DNA of 64,000 nt from assembly GCA_030533445.1 (NCBI GenBank), contig CM060075.1:35085196-35149195 (forward strand). The letters are read 5' to 3'. Both the position numbers and the translations under genes were made by a program. Source of the DNA: Cyprinodon diabolis. Lineage: Eukaryota; Chordata; Actinopteri; Cyprinodontiformes; Cyprinodontidae. Shown piece by piece: positions 36,401 to 48,400 of the stretch (position 1 is the first letter of the stretch; every line of letters starts with the position of its first letter). The notes under the pieces were generated by a model. It did no database searches. It was not told the DNA's origin and worked only from the letters and a program-made list of their open reading frames with translations.

Positions 36401-39400
36401 TGAGTTACTGCTGCGCCTTATGGTGAGAAATGTCTTTGTTCATAAAGAAGTGCTCTCCAGTGGGTGGTTTCTTCAACGGTTTTAAAAGCCTCTTGAAGAG
36501 CTTGAAAAGCTGTGGAAAATCTAATAGATGGAATATAGAGCATTAAAGACAAAATATCAGTGGAGTTTAGAAACATGTTTGTCTTTAAGGCTTTAAAATG
36601 ACTGAATAATAGAGAGAGTTCCTGCTTTCTCTCATTTGTTGCATTAGATTCTTTCTACTGGTGGGACTGATCTGCATGTGAATTTTTTTGTTGCCTAAGT
36701 TAACAGTATTCTGTAATGAAATTGATCGGTGAGAAGCTCTTTAGAGGCAAATCAAACTTTTAGGACTGGTTGACCCTCATAGAGCTGATCACTGATTGTT
36801 CCCTCATGCTTACTTATAGATAATTGTATCTCTGCTTCTTTCCGTATGTCTGCTTCTGTCTCCTTGAACCCCAGTCGGCCTTTGCAGATGGCCGCTCACA
36901 CTGAGTCTGGTTCTGCTGGAGGTTTCTTCCTGTTAAAAGGGAGTTTTTCCTCTCCACTGTCACTACAAGCATGCTTGGCCTGAGGGAATGCTGTAGAGTC
37001 ATTGTGTCGATGCAATAAACTGTTTTTCCTTAGATAGAAAACTTTGAATCAGTTTGACTGTATGATCTCATTTAATTGTCTCTAGTAAAGTGCCTTGAGA
37101 TGACATCAGAATTGGCGCTATATGAATAAACTGATTCAATTGAATCGAAGATAAACAGTCAGTAAAAATGAAAAGCAGCCACTTTAACACAAGAATTAAT
37201 GTATACAAGCATCTTCAATTTGAAGATCTTTTAGCTCGGTTTAGTCAACCATGTGGAATCGACCAGGACACCAGTTCTCCTTAGCCGACACACCAAGCAA
37301 GGAGCGCAAAAATCAAAAGAAGTAGGTAAAACAGAAATAACTGTTTGGGACCCGAGGAGATTCGCAACTCAGATGAGAGACTCTATTTTATATGTATATA
37401 TTACACATGTGGTTCTCATTAGGAGCAGGAGGAAGAAACTCATTATTAAAGAGGTCTTAAATCTAAACTAAAAAAAAAAAATACTATCTCTATATATCAC
37501 CGTGAAAACACCAATAGTAAAACATGGTGTTGGCAGCATCATGCTGCAGGAATAGTATTCCTCAGCTGGGACAATAACACTGCATGGAATTAGATACAGG
37601 ATGTTACATTTGGATAAATTAAGTATCAGTTTTCTCTTGTGTCACCCAGTACTGCTCAGCATCTAGCATCGTATCAATGAAAACCCAGAGAATAGAAAAA
37701 CTCTTAAACACACTATTACACACTAGTAACCTTTTTACTCCATGGTTTTGTTTTGCACATCCAGTTTGAATGAAATATCATAGTTGCCCAAAATATGACT
37801 TAATGTTCATTTCTCAACATATAAATGTTCAAAATCTTGATTTAGGTTTTTTTTACCCTTCATTAAATATGATTATGCATACAGTACCAGTGGGAAATTA
37901 TTACTGAGTCAGTCAAATCAGGGAGGGTCAGGTGAGAGTTTTTACAAAAAGCATCTGAAAGCAACAACCAGAACATAAATGAGCCAATTAAAACATTAGT
38001 TATATTGATCAAGGTTGGCACTTTGCCCTGTGATGTGCTACTTTATCACTAAGTGCCTTGATAGTGCTTTAAAAGAAAAATTTGAAATGATTTTGGTTCC
38101 TTCACAAGGATCTATCAAAGTGTAAATTTCAATTTAAGAGCAGGAACTTGGGTGGGGCCCAACACCAGTCTCACCTTACAGATTACTTCAGTGGAAAATC
38201 CAGAGTCATCTGATTTTTTTTAAAGAATATTCGTTTTTTTCTCAAATATTTCTGAAGTAACATCTGAGAGGATGTTTAAATGCCTGTTAACACAATTATC
38301 TTTTTTTTTTTTTTTTCTTAGTGGGGGGTCCTTTTTTGTGTGTTTTAGAGGCTGGTGTTAGTTGTAGTCTTTCAGGGGATTGCTCTTGAAGATGTTGATC
38401 TTTTTAAATATGATCTTTTTGATTCCTATCTAATTTTTAGGAGGTTGTGGAGTGTGAAGGTCAGTTCTGATTATTCATATAATTTATATATGCGAGTCTC
38501 AGAAGGTCCTTGTTTCTTGTTATTTGTAAGATTGATTTAAAAAGTTGTCTCCTGAAATTAAAAAAGGACACATTTGTTTACAGATCATTTGAATACATTC
38601 TGGTAAAAAGATGTACATGTATATTTGGGTTTAAGTGTCTGGTTACTGGTTACTTTAAGTGTCTGTTTGGGTTGAAAGGTATTGTTTGTGTTTGTTTTGC
38701 TGACAAAGTGGTTGATTGCAGTCATCCTAAAAGGAACGTTCATATAATACCTACAGTGATTATGATCAAACACAAAGGGCTTGCAAAACACCTTTCCAAT
38801 GACTTATCAAAGCTTTATAGCCTACAGCTCTCTGTAAGTTTTAGGAATTCACATTTCCTGGGGCGGCGGCGGGCAGGGGTTGGTGGCTTGGTAGTTCTCT
38901 GACCTCATGCAGCTGTAATTATCTTTAGGCTTCAGGCTAATAGATGTTTGGTAGCAGGGAATTTTGCACAGACCACATGGCTTCCTGCTGGAATGCAAAG
39001 TCAGGCTGCATGATTTTAGGCAATGAGGTTAATACAGTGTTTCTTCCAATGCCGATTTTATCTGTGATCTCTACCTGTTTTCATCTTTCTAAATTAGGAT
39101 GTTCCATCACACTTTGATATATCATTTATTACACTCCAAACAATCCTTTGCAATATGATCTATGCAGAAACTGATATCAAAATCATGATATATTTGCAAT
39201 ATATTGTGCTGCCCTAGTGTGAAGTATATATTTTGTCTGCTCTTCCTAAGTCCTATGTGAGAAAAATGTACTTGATAAATAAATATCATCATTTATAATC
39301 TTTGACCAGGCATCCGTCATGATTTACCTCCATAAACTGGAACCTGGTAACATCTTAACTGTAGAGCTAACTCTTTGCTCTCTCTCTCCTTCCCCACCCA

Positions 39401-42400
39401 GATCTTTATACACATCCTGCCTACCTATCTATGCATGATGCGTCCAAAAGTAGAAACCCCGCTTTCCCTCGAGATCATTCCCCGCCGGGAGAAACAGACA
39501 GTGATGAGTATCAGCAAAGTGGCTGATGAGTACTTCATCCGAAAACCTGACACGTCCATCCTGTTCCCCAAGCCCAACAGGTGAGGATCTTCTTGCTCTG
39601 CAGATCAGCTGCATTACTTCTCATTGACAAAAAAACAGTTGAGAACTAAAAAAAGGTGGACGAGAAGTGATAGGAACATAAAACATTTGATATGCAAGGA
39701 GCTAGCAGGTTCCAGAGGGCATTAAGTTGTCATTCAACAGTCAATTGAAACAGTGGCTAAAGATAAACAGAGGATGTCTTATAGGATGACCGTCCGTGGA
39801 AATACGTAATAGGCCCATAGCTAATCTGATTAGTCCAATTCAGCCCCTTTACCAGGTGGGCTACACCTGATGCATGACTCTGCTTTCTCTGTGACCATAT
39901 CTGTTTATTTATTCTCTTTTAATATATATATTTTATGTATATTTTGGCTATACCAGACTGAAAAAAAACACATGAAGTTGGACAGAAATAAAATTAAAAT
40001 CCTGATTTAAGCTTTTCCCCTTTTCACCAAACATAAAAGTGTATGAATTAAAAAAGGAGTCATGGAACAATGCTCAGGAAATTTAAAATCAAACATTTAG
40101 ATTTATTCTATTATTTCAGTAACCATATAAAGTTCTAGGTATGAAAAATTTAATGTCAGATCAAACAGGCTATCTTGTATTTTAAAACAAAAGGAAAAGG
40201 TTTCTTGTCAAGTTTCTTGTGTCAGAACAAGGGGTTCAATTTAGATGATCAATAAAATAACTTTAAAATGATAAGATATTGTATTAAGGTTTATACAGAA
40301 GCATACTGCATTTTGCACCCTTTTCATCTTTTTCTGAATTAACAAGATAAATTTACAAAAAGAAATAAAAAGGTTCTGTTTTTCTGAATAAACAAGATGA
40401 TGCTGCTGATTTCACACTATATGTTCTGTTACTGTTGGAAAAGCGAGACACTTTTCCTTCAGAGAAAGTTCAACATCACCTGTTTGTTTAATTCCATTTT
40501 ATTTCTTTAAAAAAAAAAAGATCTAGGAAATGATCTTGTCTCTTTGTAATGTAAATGCGATCACTATTAGTTTGTCGACTTTGAGATGACGAGTGCACGC
40601 TGAGCAGTAGTCATGGCACGGATGTTTCCCCCCTCCCTTCTCAGTTTATCTGCCAAATGTTTGGGACCGTCTCTGTGCAAAGAAGTCCTTAGCGGTTTTT
40701 TTTTCAATACATTAAAAAATACAGGTAATACATTTTAGTGCCATTCATCATTTGTCAGTAATAACATTTCTTAGCAAAGTAACTAAAAATATGTCTGCTT
40801 AGATTTATATTTATCTAGAACAAGACAAGAGGTTTGAAAAAGTTTCCTATTGTTTTGAGAAAAACTAAACTTTTTCACTTAGAACTTAAAAATATCATTA
40901 TTAATAAAAAAAACAAAATTGTTTTATTTTTTTTTATATAAAAAAAAATTCTCACCTATGCAAAAACCAATTGAGAAGTTAACTCATTAATGCAGAAAAA
41001 CTGAAATTTTTTGTATTTTTGTAAAAATTATCTTGTTAGTTCAGAAAAACACACCAATTAAATTTTATCAGGTGAATGCAATCTGCAAGTTTAACCTAAA
41101 TGTCTTAAAAGCAAAGCTTGATGTGAAGTTTATGACCCCCAGGTTTATGTTGGAAATCTACAAAAAGTTAGAACCCAAAATAAAACACATCTTGTGTTTC
41201 TTCTAACTTGACCTCACAGATACTGAAAAACCTCATCTCTGTTTTACTTCCCTCTGTGCTGTCATAATGTCCTGTTGGATGGTGTGTTTACTAGACTGAA
41301 AAAGATTGGATTTTTGAAATTCTGACTGGGATGGTCACTGGACAACGTAAAAATAATCTGATTCAAACAACCTTCCGAATTCCTTTTTTCATCTCTATAA
41401 AGGACATTATCTTTGGGGAGCATTAAGAATGAAGCTTTTCAGTTGGATCCCACAATCATCCGTTTTCACCACAGGTTTTACAGTTTGCCTGTCCTGAAGC
41501 TGTTCAGAAATTAGTTAAATTTGGGCCACAGTGGGGTTTCTAATCCCGTCTGAAGATCTGTACTTCTCAAATCCATCAGTGTGGCATCCTAACAGTCCTG
41601 CTCTAAAGTTTGTTGTACTTTTTGTACAGTAAAGCCCCAAAAAAGGTTTTCCTAACAGTGTCTAGCTTTCCCTCTGTTCTTCCAATGTAAGAAGTAAAAT
41701 ATGTCTGGAGGAAAAGAACAGCCGCTGAAATAATTAATGACCCATACAAATTGACTCTGACACGTAAAAGCAGGAAGATGTGTGTCTCAGTTAAAGAAGG
41801 AGAGTAGGGGCGGGGGGTAGAGGGTAGTTGTGTCAGAACAATTTGATGAGACAGCAGTATCTCCCTGTAGACCATATATACACTCACATGCACCTTTCTA
41901 ATTGGTTTAGTGGATGTCTTGGCACCCGACGTGGCCAGTTTTCCTAAAAATTAATCTCCTGAATAGTAATGTTCCTCTCGCTCATGAAGTGTGACTCTGA
42001 GTCATAAAATATGAAGCAGGGAGGGGGTTAAAAGGTCAAACCTTATCTTTTTTCCATCCTTACCCCCTCTCTCTTTCTCTATCTCTCCCCCATGGCTCTG
42101 TTTCTGCCAACCTGATGGAGCTTCACCTGTCTTAGGTCACAGCCTCCTCACCTGCCATGCTTAGAAAGCTGTGATGGCAGCTCTGCATTGTAAACTCACC
42201 ATTTCATGACCAGAATACCAAGCAGCTGTTTGCTTTGAGTCCAGCATGCAGTTACAGCGCAACACTGCCCTCTGATGGAATGCTTCTGCAAAAATTGCCT
42301 TTTTAAAAAGCAGTTTTTTATTGCTTTTAAACGTGTGACAAAAACAGACTTTGAACGTAAATAATTTTTCAACAATTAATGAAGATTAAAATTATTTTAA

Positions 42401-45400
42401 TCATTTTTCTTTAAATTTTACACCATTTACTAACCCTGACTCTTCAAGATGAATAATTTATGGATTATACATTAATTCCGTTATGAAGTTAATATACAAT
42501 ATGAATAATGTTATTCAATTCTATTAATGTTAAAAAGAACTGTGTTGAAAGAAAAATCAGGTTTATAGATTAAACCAATATATATTTTTTCTTAATGCCA
42601 GAGGTTCAATATAATATGTTTGAGGTTAATTAAAGTTATAGTTCTCTTAATTACGTGAATCACTGTCAGATTTGTTTTCTTCATGCACTTTAGCCTGTGT
42701 TTTATTTAAATTGTTGCATTTCACAACATATGGTACTTTTAATTTCTTTTCACACGTCCTGCCATGGCATATCAAGCATAACACATGGAGGAACTGGTTA
42801 CCTACAGGTTTCTTGGCAGATTTGCTACACATAAAGTGTATCTAGCTGTAGTTACCTGATTTCTTAGTTGCCGTTTTTGAATTAGGTTTGAATATGTCAG
42901 TAGAGTTGAAAGGTTGCAAGAAAAATATACAGGTGCTGGTCATAAAATTAGAATATCATGAAAAAGTAGATTGATTTCAGTAATTCCATTTAAAAAGTGA
43001 AACTTGTATATTATATTCATACATTACATACAAACTCATATATTTCAGATGTTTATTTTGTTTAATTTTGATGATTACAAATGACAACAAATGAAAATCT
43101 CAAATTCATCATATCAGAAAATTAGAATATTACTGAAGACCAATAAAAACAAAGGATTTATAGAAATGTTGGCCAACTGAAAAGTATGAACATGAAAAGT
43201 ATGAGCATGTACAGCACTCAGTATTTAGTTGGGCCTCCTTTGGCCTGTATTACTGCAGCAATGCGGCGTGGCATGGAGTCGATCAGTCTGTGGCACTGCT
43301 CAGGTGTTATGATAGCCCAGGTTGCTCTAATAGTGGCTTTTAGCTCTTCTGAATTGTTGGGTCTGGTGTATTGCATCTTCTTCTTCACAATACCCCATAG
43401 ATTTTCTATGGGGTTAAGGTCAGGAGAGTTTGCTGGCCAATTAAGAACAGGGATACCATGGTCCTTCAACCAGGTACTGGTAGCTTTGGCACTGTGTGCA
43501 GGTGCCAAGTCCTGTTGGTAAATGAAATCTGCATCTCCAAAAAGTTGGTCAGCTGCAGGAAGCATGAAGTGCTCTAAAACTTCCTGGTATGTGGCACGTT
43601 GACCCTGGACCTCAGAAAACACAATGGACCAACACCAGCAGATGACATGGCACCCCAAACCATCACTGACTGTGGAAACTTTACACTGGACTTCAAGCAA
43701 CGTGGATGAAGTGCCTCTCTTCTTTTCCTCCAGACTCTGGGACCTTGATTTCCAAAGTAAATGCAAAATTTACTTTCATCAGAGAACATGACTTTGGACC
43801 ACTCACCAGCAGTCCAGTCCTGTTTCTCTTTAGCCCAGGCAAGACGCTTCTGACGCTGTCTGTGGTTCAAGAGTGGCTTGACACAAGGAATGCGACAGCA
43901 GAAACCCATGTCTTTCATACGTCTGTGTGTGGTGGTTCTTGAAGCACTCACTCCAGCTGCAGTCCACTCTTTGTGAATCTCCCCCACATTTTTGAATGGG
44001 TTTTGTTTCACAATCCTCTCCAGGGTGCGGTTATCTCTCTTGCTTGTACACTTTTTTCGACCACATCTTTTCCTTCCCTTCGCCTCTCTATTAATGTGCT
44101 TGGACACTGAGCTCTGTGAACAGCCAGCCTCTTTAGCGATGACCTTTTGTGTCTTGCCCTCCTTGTGCAAGGTGTCGATGGTCGTCTTTTGGACAACTGT
44201 CAAGTCAGCAGTCTTCCCCATGATTGTGTAGCCTATAGAACTAGACTGAAAGACCATTTAAAGGCTTTTGCAGGTGGTTTGAGTTAATTAGCTGATTAGA
44301 GTGTGGCACCAGGGGCCATCAATTTTGAACCTTTTCACAATATTCTAATTTTCTGATATGATGAATTTGAGATTTTCATTTGTTGTCATTTGTAATCATC
44401 AAAATTAAACAAAATAAACATCTGAAATATATGAGTTTGTATGTAATGTATGAATATAATATACAAGTTTCACTTTTTAAATGGAATTACTGAAATCAAT
44501 CTACTTTTTCATGATATTCTAATTTTATGACCAGCACCTGTATGTTTGATTTACCTTAAATTTGGAATATATGTATGGCTGTGTAAGTGTGAATGTGTTT
44601 GTGCATGATAGTCTAGGGATTGTGGAGATGGGAGAGTTATATGGGGAACACTTTAGGCTTAGAGACACAGTGGCGACTGGCATTGAAGTAAAAGAGCCAC
44701 ACACCCTAAGACAACAATCAGGTTTTTTTTTTCTTCTCACTTTTAGGTTTAATTATACTAATGACAAATGATGGACATTAAGGCACAACAAATTTAAAGT
44801 TGGTTATAAAAAAAACATATTTTCCACCAATGGAAATATAGCATAGTAAATGTTTGTCACTAGTGGTGTTAAAACTATAGCTGCTGTGGTACTTAACAAA
44901 AAAAAGGTAAAGAAACAGACAAGAAAAACTAAAACATAACAAAAAACGAGGCAATAGTTTGTCTGAAACATCAGTGAGCCAAAGAGAGCCATTGCAACCA
45001 TGGACACCTAAGGGCTAGCAGATAAAAACTGAGCCTGTCTGAATGTCAAGTTTTCTGTTTAGGTTTGATCTTTAGATGTGCGGTCCCCACTCGAAAGGGA
45101 AGTCTCTTCTGTGAAACATAACTGGTGTTCACTCAAGGAGTCTTCATTTTAGTCATCTTTATTATGGTGGTCATAATTTTCCTCCAATCAAACTTTAAGT
45201 ATTTTATAGTGAAATTAAACAGCAATTAATAAATTAACGTTTTTATCAAAATTTTTTCTGCTTTAACTAATAAACACCAAGTGTATTTTTCCCCTTTTAA
45301 TAATATTAAACAATCAACGGGATAATCAGAGTCAGAACATGTGAATGAGTAACTGTAATCACCTTACCGGCTGTCCTTCACAGTTCTTCTTAGAAACTTT

Positions 45401-48400
45401 TTGCACGGTTTTCGCTTTGCATGTACTACTACTACTGTTTGGCTTGCATGCTGTGCAAGAGTGAGAGGTCAGCCACACCAAAAGTACACTCTTTGATTGC
45501 AAGAGATTGAGTCCACCTGGTTCCCATCTCCAGCAGGCAGAGTAGAAAGTGGCAGCAGAGGGGAGTGGCAGAGGGGAGTGGCTTCCTGGCAGTTCACCAG
45601 AACACTGAATGTGACAGAAGTTGAAAAAGGAAAGAAATTACTTTTTAATCATTATTAAAATGAAACTTTACAATAAAAATGGTTATAGTTTCCTTGCAAC
45701 AACATATCAATCATAATAAGACACTTAGTGAGTATTTACTGCAGGTTCCATAACATGAGCACCGGCCTCTGCTTGCTCCCATGTGTTACAGTAGAGATTA
45801 GGAGGATAAATGTTTACTTTTGTATAGTTTTTTCTATCCACTATGGCCACACTCAGAACGGTCTTGAGTCCCTTTTCCTAATTTCTGTTTTTTACGTCAC
45901 TCATTGACAATAACACATGCTCTGCCCTGGTGCATTACCTAAAAAGGTATATAGACACACAAGTACTGATAAGAAGCCTAAAATAGTTATGGTGAGGGAA
46001 TGCCTGGCAAAGGTGAAGCCTGCAATGCATTCACCCTGGCAAAAACAGATTCTACCAGCAACAGATTTTTTGATGTTGTTAAACGTAAAAACGTAAAAAA
46101 AAAAAAAGGACAGATAAACAGTGATTACATATATATAAAATAAAAACCCTAATTCATTAAAAAACTTAACATCTAAGGGAAATAATATTGATTTTTGAGC
46201 CAACTGCAGTACAAAATGAGGATAAGAACTGGTAATGAGACCAAGTTGATAAAGTTTAGTTTGCTTCTATGTCAGGTGGTGCTTTTCATGCTGGTAAAAC
46301 TGTGAAAGTTTTTGTAAAAGCTGTTAATATTTTCACTATATAACTTCTGTTGTGCCCAGGAACTGTTAGCCTGGTCTTCCTTCAGTAAAACCACTAAGGA
46401 AATGTTTGCCTTTTTCTTTTTTTGCTAGTGACACAACAGGGGAACAAGTTTAAATGAATTTATTTGCAACTCAGTGTGAACATTCCTCAGTGACAGCTGT
46501 GTAGGGAAGGTACCCTCAGCAGCCTTTTCCTGGCTTCCCCCGCCGGCTGCTGGCACCAGCAGCAGCTGACTCTTTGTAACCGAGGGAAACAAGTAAACAC
46601 TGAAACATTCACATATACTCACGTAGAGTTTCTGGAGCAGAGAGGCCCGGTCAGTAGGATCCAAGCAGTCACTTCCACATTAGCAGGGGCAGAGAGAACT
46701 ACTCTGAAATGTCCCTTTTTTTTCGCTCTGAATTGGCAGGAGGGTGCAAAGCAGAACACATAGGCTTCTGCACACATACTTCCCTGTTTTTAATTAGTGT
46801 TTTGGACTGAAACCAGATCATTCCACATTCTGCAAACCCTTGTGCATTTTCTGCACTTTTGAAATATAAATCTATGGAGTTCATATGTGCCAAATACATT
46901 AAATTACTGTATACTGTTTATGAACTATTGGTGATAACACAATGTATTTTATTAAAACGCTAATTTCTTTATATCTAAAAACTTCATCACAAGATGCATA
47001 AGCGGGAAGAATAAACTACATTCAGTGTTAGCATGAACTATAAGAGTGTTAAATGGGTAAAAAGATACCATGATGAATTAAAACAAAAAATCTAAAATAT
47101 GTATACGGTTATTGTGCTTTTTTTCTATCCTGAATGGTTTCAATCTTTAACATTAGAAGAATTTAACCTCATCCCCGTAGTAGTTCCAAAAACTCTGGGC
47201 AAACCGCTTCTTCCCATCAATGCTTCTCTGTGAAATCCACTTTCACTCCTTTGCTTTTAGATTAGAGTTTGTCCCACTAATTTCTATCTGTGTTTATCAT
47301 TAATCTAGCATTTAAGTAACTCTAGCTTGTTTTATCAATGTTCTCTTTGTTTTTATGAAATTTGATCATTTAATATATATGAATTGACCAAAATAGTTTT
47401 GTTTTTTGTTTTGTTTTTTAAACAGGATTTTATGTTTACTTGCATGGGTGACCAACCTTTATGTCATGTGGGCTCAGGTCATCATGTCAAAAATGGGGCT
47501 GCTCTTTTCACTAGTCCATTAAACACAGTTGCATAATTAAATAATTAAATAAAAAAATTGGAAAAGAGTTTTATTACTTTTTTGTGTGTGCTTGAAAAAT
47601 TAAACAATTTTAATCTATTCCTTATGGGAACTAGTGGCCTTTTCTTTAAACGTAGTCTACCAGGAAATGGCATTGGTAGGAAAGGGGGAAGAGATGCGAC
47701 AAAGAAGAATTAGGATGTTCATCAAACCTTTTACAGCTACATTGGATGCTAAGCTCTGTTTTCACAAGTTGTACATCTGTGAAACCCATGCATCCTTGTA
47801 GTCCGTTCTTATTAATCCAAACAGTATTTGGTACACTGTTAGATAGGTCTCGCTGTATTTAGCCTGATATCATAGATTAGGCTGAGGCAGTCTTGTTTTA
47901 ATTAAACGGAATAAAATTTTCAAAATGATCACATAAATAGAGGTACCGTTCATGTCTAACATTTTTTATTGTAAGGTTATAATTAAAGATAGAAAAGTCT
48001 CATTTTGCATCAACCTCCTGTGCTGATGGGCCAAATTTGTGTCATCATTCAGCTGCAGCCGGGGGACACACAAAATTACTTCAGGGGCCACAAATGGCTC
48101 TCGGGCTATTTCACAGCAGTGAGAATTATCTCCATTTGGAGACATTGCAAGTTAGAGGTTTAGCTCCTGATTGTTAAATGATTTCTACATTTGTTCTTCA
48201 ATGGACAATATAAGGCAATATACTGTAGCAACGCTAAATGCTGTATTTAGCCCCTAAAATGCCTCCCATTGGATCAGCCTGGTAATGCAGGATGTGGTTG
48301 AACTTTGTCTCCAACAGAAAGTCATCTGATTTCATCCAGATTTCCTCTTAAATCAGTGACACAGGCAGAAGCTTTGCTTACTCATTTTTATTTTATTTTT

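Larger units (their letters stand above)
34352..39401 (+). other. Gene 1 intron 8
   Basis: 5050-bp intron with a Penelope-like fragment (34590-35090), a LINE tail (36830-37148) and a possible Tc1 scrap (37495-37600). A poly-T run ends in an AG near 38301-38322 but no exon follows. Confidence 0.7.

Noticed and set aside
38301..38330. Strong poly-T tract ending in AG as an extra exon acceptor
   Set aside because: The downstream sequence gives no receptor-like frame, and exons 8 and 9 join perfectly without it.
38510..38902. 130-codon plus-strand ORF in intron 8
   Set aside because: Low-complexity AT-rich reading frame rich in F, L and C with no family resemblance; it lies between verified exons 8 and 9.
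43186..44231. Plus-strand ORFs of 78-111 codons
   Set aside because: They are shadows of the minus-strand Tc1 transposase.
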